NCBI GenBank assembly: GCA_946480015.1
Contig: CAMLIL010000008.1
Span: 30,186 to 94,185, forward strand
Source: an uncultured Oxalobacteraceae bacterium
GTDB taxonomy: Bacteria; Pseudomonadota; Gammaproteobacteria; Burkholderiales; Burkholderiaceae
DNA length: 64,000 bases
Reading direction: 5' to 3'
The notes beneath the pieces are model-generated. The model searched no databases and was not told where the DNA came from. It saw only the letters and a program-made list of their open reading frames with translations. Positions within the stretch are counted from its first letter, which is position 1. Each line of letters opens with the position of its first letter. Positions 50,375-59,447 of this stretch are shown piece after piece. The position numbers were made by a program, and so were the translations under genes.

Positions 50375-51876
50375 GCTGCCCCGCCGAGCCGGGAAAGGGT
50401 GTGGGCGTGCTCGGGCATCGCCTTGACCGTCTGCGCAATCATCTCGCGCCGGCTGGCGAAATGCCCCAGCAGTTGCTCGAACTGCATGGTGTCGATCAGC
50501 GGGTCGTTCTGCTTGGGCACCACGCCCAGTCCCATCAGCAGCGAGACGATGGACGGCACGGTGAAGCCCTGCGGATCGTAGACGACGACGCGCCCGGTTT
50601 CGCGGAACAGCTCGATCTGGTGCCGCAGCGAGTCCGGAATCGGCATGTTGGCGCAGTAGCGCCAGAAGTCCGAATCGGTCCGCTCGGTGACCTTGTAGTG
50701 CAAGACGATGAAGTCGCGCACGAACTCGTAGCGTTGCGCGATCAGGCGGTTGAACTCGTCGGCCAGCTCGGGACGGCAGTCGCGATCGGGAAAATACTGG
50801 AGCAGCCAGCCGACCGCCAGTTCGATGAAGTTGATGCTGGTCGATTCGAGCGGCTCGAGAAAGCCGCTCGACAAACCGATGGCAACGCAGTTCTTGACCC
50901 AGCACTTGCGGCGCCGGCCGGTGCTAAAGCGCAGCCGGCGCGGCGCGTCGAGCGCGGCACCGTCCAGGCCGTCCAGCAGCACGCGGCCGGCTTCCTCGTC
51001 GGTGGTGAAGGCGTCGCAGTACACATGGCCGTTGCCGGTGCGGTGCTGCAGCGGGATGCGCCAGGTCCAGCCGGCGCTCTGGGCGGTCGAAATCGTGTAG
51101 GGCGTGAGCTGCTCGGCCTTGGCACACGGCACGGCCTGCGCGCTGTTACAGGGCAGCATGGCGCTCCAGTCGTCGTAGCCGGCCTTGAACACGCCTTCGA
51201 TCAACAGGCCGCGAAAGCCGGAACAATCGACAAACAGGTCGCCTTCGACGCGGCGCCCGTCGCGCAGCTTGAGGGCGGTGATGAAGCCGGTCTCGGGATG
51301 CTGGTCGACGCCCTCGATCATCCCTTCGATCCGCGCCACGCCGCGGCGCATGGCATGGTCGCGCAAATAGGCGGCATACAGGCCGGCGTCGAAGTGGTAG
51401 GCGTAGCTATAGGCGTCGGTGATGGAGGGCAGCTCGCCGTGCGGCGGCGCGAAGCGGTTGTTGCGCGCCATGACTGTGGCCATCGACCATTGCTCGTACG
51501 AGGGCATGTCCTTGAAGGCGCGCGACAGGCGCAGCCAGTACATATAGGCCGGACGGTTGTCGATCGGGGGACCGAAATCGCCGAAGCCGTGGAAGAAGCG
51601 GTTGCCGGCATGGCCCCAATCCTTGAACTCGATGCCGAGCTTGAAGGTCGCCTGGGTCTTGCTGACGAAATCGGCTTCGTCCAGGCCCAGCGCGCGATTG
51701 AAGTGGCGGATGGTCGGCAGGGTCGCTTCGCCCACGCCGACGGTGCCGATCTCGGGCGACTCGACCAGCACGATCTCGCAGCTTGCGCCCAGCTTGAGCG
51801 CCAGCGGCGCGGCCGTCATCCAGCCGGCGGTCCCGCCGCCGACGATGACGACTTTTCGGATTGCTTGATCGGACAT
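50371..51876 (-). CDS. Flavin-dependent tryptophan-halogenase-family protein
   Basis: 501 residues from ATG 51876. The FAD motif GGGTAGWMTA is near residue 12. The PrnA-like catalytic Lys is in ATFKLGIEF, the WxWxIP signature that blocks monooxygenation is GWTWRIP, and the conserved Glu is in GFLEPLESTSINF. All the key residues of flavin halogenases are therefore kept. However, such genes beside sugar-type TonB receptors are common in Xanthomonas, Caulobacter and relatives, and their true substrates are unknown; free tryptophan is not assured. It lies downstream of the TonB receptor gene but beyond a strong terminator. It needs reduced flavin from an unlinked reductase. Confidence 0.88.
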   Translation of the reverse strand: MSDQAIRKVVIVGGGTAGWMTAAPLALKLGASCEIVLVESPEIGTVGVGEATLPTIRHFNRALGLDEADFVSKTQATFKLGIEFKDWGHAGNRFFHGFGDFGPPIDNRPAYMYWLRLSRAFKDMPSYEQWSMATVMARNNRFAPPHGELPSITDAYSYAYHFDAGLYAAYLRDHAMRRGVARIEGMIEGVDQHPETGFITALKLRDGRRVEGDLFVDCSGFRGLLIEGVFKAGYDDWSAMLPCNSAQAVPCAKAEQLTPYTISTAQSAGWTWRIPLQHRTGNGHVYCDAFTTDEEAGRVLLDGLDGAALDAPRRLRFSTGRRRKCWVKNCVAIGLSSGFLEPLESTSINFIELAVGWLLQYFPDRDCRPELADEFNRLIAQRYEFVRDFIVLHYKVTERTDSDFWRYCANMPIPDSLRHQIELFRETGRVVVYDPQGFTVPSIVSLLMGLGVVPKQNDPLIDTMQFEQLLGHFASRREMIAQTVKAMPEHAHTLSRLGGAA

Positions 51877-51950
51877 GGTGTCACCTTCTGATGCTATGCC
51901 TTGGCGTCGCCGGCAAGGACCTGCAAGTGTGCGCATGCTGGGCACACACG

Positions 51951-51979
51951 AAAAAAGCCAGTCCGAACCGGGCTGGCTT
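51951..51979 (-). terminator. Rho-independent terminator after the TonB receptor
   Basis: On the minus strand AAGCCAGCCCGG-TTC-GGACTGGCTT forms a stem and is followed by six Ts, 64 bp after the receptor stop. It separates the receptor from the halogenase start at 51876. Confidence 0.8.
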
Positions 51980-52042
51980 GTCGACGGAGAGGCTGGGGGC
52001 GGCCCCGCGGGCGGGACCGCTCCCGGCCTTGGCCTTTGCCCT

Positions 52043-55000
52043 TTAGTACGTGTAGCGCAGCGCCAGGCGATAGCTGCGGCCAGGCTCGAACCAGGCGCGG
52101 GTCATGGCGCCGATATGCTGCTGCTGGGTCTGCCTAACGACGGTATCCAGGAGGTTGCTCGCCGAGAAGCTGGCCTGCACATGCTCGCTGAACTTATAGT
52201 CGAACCCGAAGTCCAGCTGTCCGGCCGCTTCCTGCCAGGTCGGCAAACCCCAGGCCACGTCCGTCGGATAGACCGTCTTGCCGCCAACCACAGTCGCCCG
52301 GGTCGGATCGGCGCTGGTGGCGCCGCCGTTGGTGTCCATCGTGCCATTGACCGACACGCCCTGCAGGAAACGACTGCGCCAGCTGTAGGCCAGACGCATC
52401 GACAGCGGCCCCTTGTCGTACAAGAACATCAGGTTATAGGCGTTCGGCGACAAATACTGCAAGGGCATCTCGGTGAACGGCATGCCGTCGGTGTCGCAGC
52501 CGAACAAGCTCAAGGAAGCGTTGTTGAACGAATTGGCGGCCGGGCAGTACTTCAGCGCGAACGGTTGGTGCAACTCCTGCTTGCTCTTGAGGTAGGTGTA
52601 GTTCGCAGAGATGCCGAAGCCCTTGGCCCACTCCGGCAGCTTGCCCTCCAACCCTGGCACGTGGTTGAAGTAGGTCTGGCCAGCGAGCTCCAGCCCGGCC
52701 ACCCGACCGTCCGCTGCATTGACCGGCGCGTTGATCAAGAAGCTTTGCGCGTTGCCGGCCAAGTCATTGTAGTCAGCGACGTAGGCCGAGCGCAAGATGA
52801 CGTCTTTCACTTTCTTGTAGAAGAAAGCGGCCGTCAGCGAGCTGCCGTTGCCCGGATACCACTCAAGCGTCGCGTCAAAGCTGTTGGCCCTGGTCGGGTT
52901 CAGCATGACGTTACCCTTGTTGGTACCGAAGTAGTTGATGTGGTCGATGCCGGTGTTGTCGCTTTTCATGGAGACCGATTGCTGCAGTTCGACGTACTCG
53001 GCCAGATCGCCAAAGCTCGGCCGGTACATCGACTTCGCGAACGCGAAGCGCGCTTGCAACTTGTCGGTCAGATCCACCTTCAGGTTAAGACTCGGCAGCA
53101 CATCGACATAGTTGTGGCTGGAATCGATCTTCTGGTCGATCGTGCCAAACCGCGGCATGGACGGCGGCGTGGTGCTGCTGTAGGTCGGCTTGAACACCGT
53201 GTAACCGTGGGCGGTCGTGTTGGTGTGGACCAGGCGCACGCCGACGCTGCCCTCGACCGGGAAGCGCAGATCGTCGAACCCGAAGCGCGTCATCAGATAG
53301 GCAGCCTGCGTCGTCTCAGCCTGGAGCCTGGTATTGACCGGGTCGCCGTCGTAGACGAACGCCTTCCAGTCATTGCCTGCCGTCGAGCAGTCGTCGTTTT
53401 TATGCCAATACGCGTTGGCGTCCTCGCATTGCAACTTTCTGACCGTAGCCAGGTTCGCGTACGTGTTGGGATAGTCCTTGACCGCAGCCATGGTCGGCTG
53501 CACCAGGGTGCCCGGCACTGGAACCTTGCCGTTGAAGAAGTTGTCGTAAGCGAAGGTAGTGACCGGCAGCAGGGCCGCATACCTTGGATCGCTCAAGTAG
53601 CCGAAGCTGGCGCGGGGCGCCCAGGTTGGCTCGTCCGTCGCGAGGGGCCCATGCCCCGCTACGGAGGTGGGCCGGACGGCCCATGGCTCGGCGTTGCTGT
53701 ACCATTCCGTGCCGCTCGCCTTGGTATGGTCGGCCGTACGCCTGGTCGCGCGCACGCCGAAACGCACGTCACGCAGCACCGGATGGTCGAACCTGTAGCG
53801 CGCATCGGCCTTCCATGCATACAGGTCGGCGACCGCCTTTTCCTGGCCCGGCTGAACGTTTGAAATATAGTAGTTCTTCGGATCGGCCAGGAATTGTTTC
53901 GCCGCGTCGTCGAAGGTGATCTGCCCAGGATTGCCGGTCAGGTCGATATTCATGCTCGGCACGAAGGTGCCCAGGACGATGCCGGCACCAAAGCTCTTGT
54001 TCGTTGCGTGGACCCATTGCAGGTCGTTCTGGACCGACCAGCGCTCGTTGATGGTCCACTTGGCATTCCAGGCGATCTCGCGGGTCTGCGACTTCCTGTC
54101 GGCAAAGGCCTGGTTGGAACTGAAGCCCAAGCCGCCCGCCGCGAAATTATTTGCGCCCGCGCCGCCGATCGGATACGTGTACTTGGCCGACTGCAGTACG
54201 CCGTTGGCGTCGAACACGGGGTCGATGAGCTTAGACTTGTAGGCGTTCTCGACACCCGTGAACAGGGCGTTCTCGCTACCGCTTTCCTTGTAGGCCGAGT
54301 GGAAATAGGTGAGCGACGACTCCATGCCCGCTTTCTTCCACTGCAGCGCGCCATAGATGCCGGCGCGGTCGTTCTTGCTGGTGTTGGTGCGCCACGATCC
54401 CGATTTGGGCACCCACACGGTTTGTCCGGCGACCACGTCGGTGCGCGGAAAGTAGGCATCGACCTGGATCGAGTCGTTGTGGGTATTGCTCTCGTTGGCG
54501 GACAGGTCGAGCAGCGCGCCCCATTGGCCGAAGCTATTGGCCCACCGTTTCGAGACCAGGCCGGAGAGGGCGGGCGAGGATTTCGAACCGAGCGCGTTGT
54601 AGTTGACGTAGGTCGCCGCCGAGAATTTATCGCCCTTGTAGTCGAACGGCAGCGCGGTACGCAGGTCGACCTGGCCGCTGACGCCGCCTTCGACCAGTTC
54701 GGCCGGCGGATTTTTGTGCACGATCACCGCGGACATCAGCTCCGGCGGCACGTCACCCCAGCTCAATTCGCGTCCCGGCCAGCCGGCCGAGAACGATTCG
54801 CGGCCATTCAGGGTCGACGAACCCCAGGTCAGGCCGCGCACCGAAATGCCGGAACCTTCGACCGAGAAGTGCTCCGGGTCGCCGCGCGATTTGTTGCGGT
54901 CCATCGTCACGCCGACGACGCGCTGCAGCACCTCGGTGATCGACTTGTCGGGCAGTTTGCCGGCCTCTTCGGCGACGACGCCGTCGATGACCTCCTCGGC

Positions 55001-55210
55001 ATTCTGCTTGAGCTTGGCGGCCGATTGCATCGCGGCGCGCTGGCCGGTGACGACCACGGTCACGGGCCCCTCGTCCTGGGCGGCCGGCGCCGCGGGTGCC
55101 GTTTGCGCCTGCGCGGCGCCGCTGTACAGCGCCGCAAGCTGCGCCGCCGCGAACGCCAGCGCGGTCAGCTGCAAGGGCTTGCGTTTGATCGTTGTTTCTG
55201 TTGTTCTCAT
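52043..55210 (-). CDS. TonB-dependent receptor of the carbohydrate type
   Basis: 1055 residues. A signal peptide (about 1-35) is followed by a short proline/alanine linker. The plug (about 50-170) has VVVTGQRAAMQSA as a TonB-box-like start, and ITEVLQRVVGVTMDR and GSGISVRGLTWGSSTLNGR. The barrel ends in aromatic Tyr, as outer-membrane proteins do. The plug style places it in the proteobacterial sugar-receptor group (TIGR01782-like). It would import oligosaccharides, here probably from xyloglucan given the flanking GH74, GH43 and XylR genes. The lipoprotein gene lies 79 bp upstream on the same strand, as its likely surface partner. Confidence 0.92.
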   Translation of the reverse strand: MRTTETTIKRKPLQLTALAFAAAQLAALYSGAAQAQTAPAAPAAQDEGPVTVVVTGQRAAMQSAAKLKQNAEEVIDGVVAEEAGKLPDKSITEVLQRVVGVTMDRNKSRGDPEHFSVEGSGISVRGLTWGSSTLNGRESFSAGWPGRELSWGDVPPELMSAVIVHKNPPAELVEGGVSGQVDLRTALPFDYKGDKFSAATYVNYNALGSKSSPALSGLVSKRWANSFGQWGALLDLSANESNTHNDSIQVDAYFPRTDVVAGQTVWVPKSGSWRTNTSKNDRAGIYGALQWKKAGMESSLTYFHSAYKESGSENALFTGVENAYKSKLIDPVFDANGVLQSAKYTYPIGGAGANNFAAGGLGFSSNQAFADRKSQTREIAWNAKWTINERWSVQNDLQWVHATNKSFGAGIVLGTFVPSMNIDLTGNPGQITFDDAAKQFLADPKNYYISNVQPGQEKAVADLYAWKADARYRFDHPVLRDVRFGVRATRRTADHTKASGTEWYSNAEPWAVRPTSVAGHGPLATDEPTWAPRASFGYLSDPRYAALLPVTTFAYDNFFNGKVPVPGTLVQPTMAAVKDYPNTYANLATVRKLQCEDANAYWHKNDDCSTAGNDWKAFVYDGDPVNTRLQAETTQAAYLMTRFGFDDLRFPVEGSVGVRLVHTNTTAHGYTVFKPTYSSTTPPSMPRFGTIDQKIDSSHNYVDVLPSLNLKVDLTDKLQARFAFAKSMYRPSFGDLAEYVELQQSVSMKSDNTGIDHINYFGTNKGNVMLNPTRANSFDATLEWYPGNGSSLTAAFFYKKVKDVILRSAYVADYNDLAGNAQSFLINAPVNAADGRVAGLELAGQTYFNHVPGLEGKLPEWAKGFGISANYTYLKSKQELHQPFALKYCPAANSFNNASLSLFGCDTDGMPFTEMPLQYLSPNAYNLMFLYDKGPLSMRLAYSWRSRFLQGVSVNGTMDTNGGATSADPTRATVVGGKTVYPTDVAWGLPTWQEAAGQLDFGFDYKFSEHVQASFSASNLLDTVVRQTQQQHIGAMTRAWFEPGRSYRLALRYTY

Positions 55211-55289
55211 TGTCTCTATCCTCTTGAAATCGTGTAGTTGCTCTGCCGGCCCACCGCAGCTGGCGGCGGGACTGAAGAATCGTGCGCCA

Positions 55290-56522
55290 TCACTTGAAGG
55301 TGATTTTTCCCGTCGTCACGGCGGTCGTGTAGATGTCGGTCCCCGCGTTTGGCACCTTATTGTTGATATCAGGCACGTTGAACTCGATCTTGGAGATCGG
55401 GTAGTTCTGCAGCTCGTTCCAGACGTCGAGCGCGGGCAGGCCGCAGCTATTGGAAACCGTGAACGACTTGAGATCGACACTTTGCTCCTGTACGCCCTGC
55501 ACGGGTGTCGTGAACACGGGTGTCATGAACTTCTCCAGAATCACGTTGCAATTGTTGGCGTAGTGGCCGAGATACAGCCAGACTCTGAGCTTGGTCTTTT
55601 GCGCGGCGACCATTTCGGGGTTCATCTGGAGATCGAACTTGATCGCCTTCTGGGCATCGATCCGCGTACCGACATCCGTGTTGGCGCCCTTGACGAGATC
55701 GTCCACGCCGGTGGCGGAGAACACCAGACCGTAGTAGCCGCCGAAATCAGGGGCGCTCGACTGTTTGGTCATGGTGAACGTGCGGGTGCTGCCGTCGGCG
55801 GCCACGGTGGTTTGGTTGGAATCGGAAGCGTACCATCCGATTTTGCCATTCTCCGCGGTACGCCCGATATCGTTTGGCTTGTAGCCGCTTGCGAACGTCA
55901 GCGCGGGCCCTTCCGCGGTGCCGACCGGAATGGTCTTGGTCACCGAAACCGCATTAACGTAATCGCTGCCGGCCTGGGTGGCGGTGACGAGGCACAGCCC
56001 ATCGGCGAGCGTTTGCAGCGTGGTTCCGGCAACCGAGCACACTGTGGGCGTGCTGGTGGTAAAGGTGATGGGAAACTCGGCTGCAGAACCCTTGCTGGAA
56101 GTTGCTGCCACCTGCACCGACGCCCCCACGGGCTGCGCTCCCGGGTTGAGGAAGCCCAAAATAGTCTGAGCATTCTTGGGAATGACGAACAGTTGGCGCT
56201 GCGTGGCCGGGGCGTAGCCATTCCCGCCGGCCTGGTTGGCGTTGATCGAGCACTCGCCCGCCTTCGCCAGCGACACCGTGTCGCCGCTGATGGTGCACAC
56301 GGTCGGCGTGTTCGACACGTAGGTGACGGGCCCGCCGGAACTGGCTGTCGCTGCCAGCTTGATGGTCGCGACGTCGGGCGGGATCGCCACGCTCGCGCCG
56401 CCCGGGAATGGGAAGGAAATGGACTGCGCCAGGCCGGCGTCGGCCCCGCCGCCGCCGCCTCCACCGCAGCCGGCCAGCAGGGTGGCGCAGGCCAGTCCGA
56501 CGGACGTCAGCTGGAATCTCAT
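55290..56522 (-). CDS. Surface lipoprotein with Ig-like repeats, likely glycan-binding
   Basis: 410 residues from ATG 56522 (GGAGAC upstream). A lipobox (LLAGC, Cys about 18) is followed by a Gly run. Two Ig-like repeats of about 85 residues are visible: the motif PTVCTISGDTVSLAKAGEC recurs as PTVCSVAGTTLQTLADGLC, each followed by ...A.QAG...Y. The C-terminal part (about 230-410, ALTFASGYKPNDIGRTAENG...) looks like a beta-sandwich carbohydrate-binding domain. Standing directly before the TonB receptor, it probably plays the SusD/SGBP-like role of catching glycans at the cell surface, although it is not a SusD homologue. Confidence 0.7.
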   Translation of the reverse strand: MRFQLTSVGLACATLLAGCGGGGGGGADAGLAQSISFPFPGGASVAIPPDVATIKLAATASSGGPVTYVSNTPTVCTISGDTVSLAKAGECSINANQAGGNGYAPATQRQLFVIPKNAQTILGFLNPGAQPVGASVQVAATSSKGSAAEFPITFTTSTPTVCSVAGTTLQTLADGLCLVTATQAGSDYVNAVSVTKTIPVGTAEGPALTFASGYKPNDIGRTAENGKIGWYASDSNQTTVAADGSTRTFTMTKQSSAPDFGGYYGLVFSATGVDDLVKGANTDVGTRIDAQKAIKFDLQMNPEMVAAQKTKLRVWLYLGHYANNCNVILEKFMTPVFTTPVQGVQEQSVDLKSFTVSNSCGLPALDVWNELQNYPISKIEFNVPDINNKVPNAGTDIYTTAVTTGKITFK

Positions 56523-57062
56523 GGTATGTCTCCTCATTGGAATGTTCCTTTCTATTGCGTTTGCTTGAATTGCTCGGCACCGGCTGCGCCGATGACAAGG
56601 AAAGATGGGTCCCTGCCCCTGCGCGACGCGTTCGGGCATGGACGATGGTCCTGGTCAAGGAGCTATGGACTGGCGTGGCCTCGCTGTGGTGATGTAAACG
56701 TTTTCAAAAACACAGGACAGGCAGCGCGCCAGGATGGGCAACACCCGCGCTGCGCGGGACGGCGGCGCCGGACGGCCTGCGGCATGCAGGCCGGATCGGG
56801 CCGGCCTGGCCTGGCTGTGCGCGGGGCGGACGATGGAAAGGTGTGCGGGCAGCTTGCTGCCGCATTCAATGCGCTTGATGTGCACTACTGGTCTCCCTGC
56901 TTTTATTGTCGATAACGGTCAACCAGCTGCTTCGATGGCGCTGTACTGACACGCTGCTGTTCTTCATTTACCCAGAACAATGGGCTGGTGATTCTGGCTT
57001 GCATTGCCGCCCCGAGCCGCCCTGTCGTGCGCATCCGCGCAACAGGACGGCCGCGCGACGGG
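56523..57062. other. 540-bp non-coding control region of the lipoprotein/receptor operon
   Basis: No open frame here has coding character. The stretch holds the LacI-type operator described separately (56693-56706) and a half-similar ATTGTCGATAAC at about 56904-56915. It lies between the lipoprotein start and the GH97 remnant, and probably carries the operon promoter and leader. Confidence 0.5.
56693..56706. promoter_or_regulatory. LacI/CcpA-type operator upstream of the lipoprotein/receptor operon
   Basis: TGTAAACGTTTTCA is a 14-bp dyad with a central CG, one base off a perfect TGTAAACGTTTACA, which is typical of LacI-family operators. It lies 170 bp before the start at 56522, in a region with no gene. 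Confidence 0.6.
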
Positions 57063-57360
57063 CTATTTTTTCAGCGGCTCGAGGATCACTGCGGCGCCTC
57101 CCGCGGACGCTAGGTGCAGTTCAAAGGGCGAAGGCGGGAGCGCCATCGAGATCGAGCCCCAGCGGCGAGGCGGCGATCACGCTCTCGCCCCGGCGCGCCA
57201 CCGAGAACCGGCTCGCATCGCGTTCGATCGTGATGGACGAGCGGCCATCCGGCGACGTGACGACCAGCGCTGCGGGCGCGGCCGCCATGGCCGCCGGAGC
57301 GGCAGCGCCATACTGCGTGACCGCAGCGGCGGCCACAATCATTGGGGAAAATAGCTTCAA
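57063..57360 (-). pseudogene. GH97 glycosidase gene with its middle deleted
   Basis: From a TTG at 57360 with AGGAG upstream, a signal peptide and the GH97 N-terminal strand pattern are read (VTSPDGRSSITIERD, then GESVIAASPLGLDLDG), ending in a stop at 57121. In a shifted frame directly afterwards comes a GH97-like C-terminus (LASAGGAAVILEPLKK) with its own stop at 57063. About 550-600 residues between these are gone. GH97 enzymes are alpha-glucosidases or alpha-galactosidases. Confidence 0.65.
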
Positions 57361-57406
57361 AAAAACACTCCTGATTCAACTTAACTCGGGAAAACAGCGG
57401 CAGCTG

Positions 57407-58606
57407 CTACGCTGGCGACATCTGTTCACGCTCGCTAAGTACGCGCTCGCGGTAGGCGCGCGGCGTGCAGCCAAGTTCGCGCTTGAACACCCGGTGCATG
57501 TACTGGATGGAGGTCAGGCCGCTGCCCAGCGCCACGTCGGCGATGCTGCAATCCCCGCTTTCCAGGCCGGCCTTGGCGGCATTGAGCTTGAAGCTGAGGA
57601 TCACGTCGTGCACGCTGCACCCGAGCTCCTGGCGGAAGTCGGCGTCGAGCGACGAGCGCGACACGCCCACGTGCTTGGCCACCTGTTCGGTCTTGATGCC
57701 CTGGCAGGCATACTGGCGGATGAAGTGGCGCGCCCGCATCACGTTCGGATGCTTGATCAGCTGGAACTGGCTGGACGCCTGCACGTTGATGCCGGCCGGT
57801 GGCACCACGATCGGCGCCTTGGGCGGGCGCACCCCGTGCAGCATCTGCTCGACCAGGTGGGCGGCCGTGCGCCCCATCTCCTGCGCGCCCTGGATCACGG
57901 AGCTGAGCGGTATGCGGGTGAGACGGCGCACCAGCGGGTCATTGTCGATGCCGATGATCGCCACCTGTTCCGGCACTTCGATGCCGGCGATGATGCAGGC
58001 CTGCGACAGCTGGCGTGCGCGCGCGTCCGAGACGGCGATGATGCCGACCGGTTTGGGCAGGCTGCGCAGCCAGTCGATCTGCCCCTGGACCGCCTCGTCC
58101 CACGAATCGACGCTGGTTTCGCAGCCGCGGAAGATCTCCGCTTCCAAGCCGTCGCCCTGCATCAGGCTGCGGAAGGTGTTCTCGCGCTCCTGCGCCCAGC
58201 GCTTATCCTCGGTGGCGGGAACGCTGAACATGGCGAAATTCTGCAGGCCGACATCGATCAGGTGCTGGCGGGCCAGTTCGACCAGCTTGGCGTTGTCGGT
58301 CGCCACGTAGGGCACCCCGGCCGGATAATTGGCCGGATCGGCATAGGAACCGCCCACTGCCACCACCGGTACGCGGCAGCGCGACAACGCGTCTGCCACG
58401 GCCGGATCGTCGAAGTTGGCGATGATGCCGTCGCCCTGCCAGTGCTCGACGCCTGGCAGGCGCACTCGGAAATCTTCTTCCAGGAAGATATCCCAGGCCG
58501 CGCGCGTACTGCCAAAATAGGCAGCGATGCCGGCAATGACGTCGTGATCGAATATCTTGTTCGCGTTAAATAGCAGCGCGATCCGGTGTACTTTCGTCGT
58601 CTTCAT
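57407..58606 (-). CDS. xylR: XylR-type regulator (LacI-like sensor plus AraC DNA-binding domain)
   Basis: 399 residues from ATG 58606. It resembles E. coli XylR over its whole length. The xylose-binding domain (about 1-280) contains RIALLFNANKIFDHDV, WDIFLEEDFR, VVAVGGSYADP, GIIAVSDARARQL and IIGIDNDPLVRRLTRIPLSSV. The AraC-type C-terminal part (about 290-395) has HVGVSRSSLDADFRQELGCSVHDVI and the second HTH with LTSIQYMHRVFKRELGCTP. It should activate genes for xylose or xylo-oligosaccharide use when xylose binds. It sits between the TonB/lipoprotein operon and the GH74-CBM2 enzyme, so it is the natural regulator of this locus. Confidence 0.9.
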   Translation of the reverse strand: MKTTKVHRIALLFNANKIFDHDVIAGIAAYFGSTRAAWDIFLEEDFRVRLPGVEHWQGDGIIANFDDPAVADALSRCRVPVVAVGGSYADPANYPAGVPYVATDNAKLVELARQHLIDVGLQNFAMFSVPATEDKRWAQERENTFRSLMQGDGLEAEIFRGCETSVDSWDEAVQGQIDWLRSLPKPVGIIAVSDARARQLSQACIIAGIEVPEQVAIIGIDNDPLVRRLTRIPLSSVIQGAQEMGRTAAHLVEQMLHGVRPPKAPIVVPPAGINVQASSQFQLIKHPNVMRARHFIRQYACQGIKTEQVAKHVGVSRSSLDADFRQELGCSVHDVILSFKLNAAKAGLESGDCSIADVALGSGLTSIQYMHRVFKRELGCTPRAYRERVLSEREQMSPA

Positions 58607-58723
58607 TTTGCTGATAGCCTGAAAAGCATTTCTGAAACTTCCGCTTTGCATGTCGCTTCGCTCACCATGTCCGGATCGCGGCACGACTTGCCCCCGCACG
58701 CGTGCACCCGTGCCGGGCGTCTC

Positions 58724-58754
58724 CAAAAAAATGGGGCAGCCAAAGCTGCCCCAT
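58724..58754 (-). terminator. Rho-independent terminator after the PEP-CTERM gene
   Basis: ATGGGGCAGC-CAAA-GCTGCCCCAT is a perfect 10-bp stem. On the minus strand it is followed by seven Ts, 69 bp after the PEP-CTERM stop at 58823. Confidence 0.85.
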
Positions 58755-58822
58755 GAAAAACCACCGCGGAGAATCCGCTGTGGAGGAGAGCAAAACTGTG
58801 AAGGCCAGGATTGACGCGAGCT

Positions 58823-59419
58823 TTAGCGCGCAGACCTGCGCCGCGCCGCCGCCAGCGCCAGCGCGCCCATTCCCAGGATCAGCGGGGTGGCCGGCTCGGG
58901 CACATCGGCGCTGCCGCCGGCGCTGGTGGTGAAGTCATCCATCACGTACCAGCCGCTGTCGCGCGTGATGCTCAGCCATGACACGTTGCTGAACGCCGCG
59001 CCCACCCAGCTGTAGCTATCCCCGATGGCGACGTTGCCGGTGCTGCCGATGAGCTGGTTGAGGGAGTCGTAGGCGCTGATGTTGATCCAGCTGGCGACGT
59101 CGGCGCCGCCTTCCGGGGTGGCGAACCAGGCACCGGCGAAATTGAAGCCGGTGCTGCTGCTGACGGTGGCGGGATCGTTACCGTAACCGTTGAGGGCGTA
59201 GTTGTTGCCGGTGTGGGCTGCATTGGCGTAACCGTCGACGGTGGTGTCGCTGGCGAGCCAGTCGGCGCTCCAGGTCAGGCCCGAATACGGGCTGATGTCG
59301 TTCAGGCTGATGTAGTCGCCGGCGGGGGCCAATTCGTCGAAGGTGGTCATGCCGGCTTGGGCGGCGCCTGCCAGCAGCACGGTGGCGCTGGCGATCAGTG
59401 CAAACAGAGTTTTTTTCAT
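58823..59419 (-). CDS. PEP-CTERM sorted secreted protein
   Basis: 198 residues. There is a signal peptide (1-22, ending AQA), a beta-rich middle with aromatic residues, and a C-terminal PEP-CTERM tripartite tail: VPEPATP, a hydrophobic helix and an ARRRSAR basic end. The exosortase system cuts such tails and links the protein to the cell surface or exopolysaccharide. The middle has no named domain. It follows the GH74-CBM2 gene by 28 bp on the same strand and is closed by the terminator at 58724, so both may be expressed together. Confidence 0.85.
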   Translation of the reverse strand: MKKTLFALIASATVLLAGAAQAGMTTFDELAPAGDYISLNDISPYSGLTWSADWLASDTTVDGYANAAHTGNNYALNGYGNDPATVSSSTGFNFAGAWFATPEGGADVASWINISAYDSLNQLIGSTGNVAIGDSYSWVGAAFSNVSWLSITRDSGWYVMDDFTTSAGGSADVPEPATPLILGMGALALAAARRRSAR

Positions 59420-59447
59420 GATGGTTCCTGATGAATTGACAGCGCGC

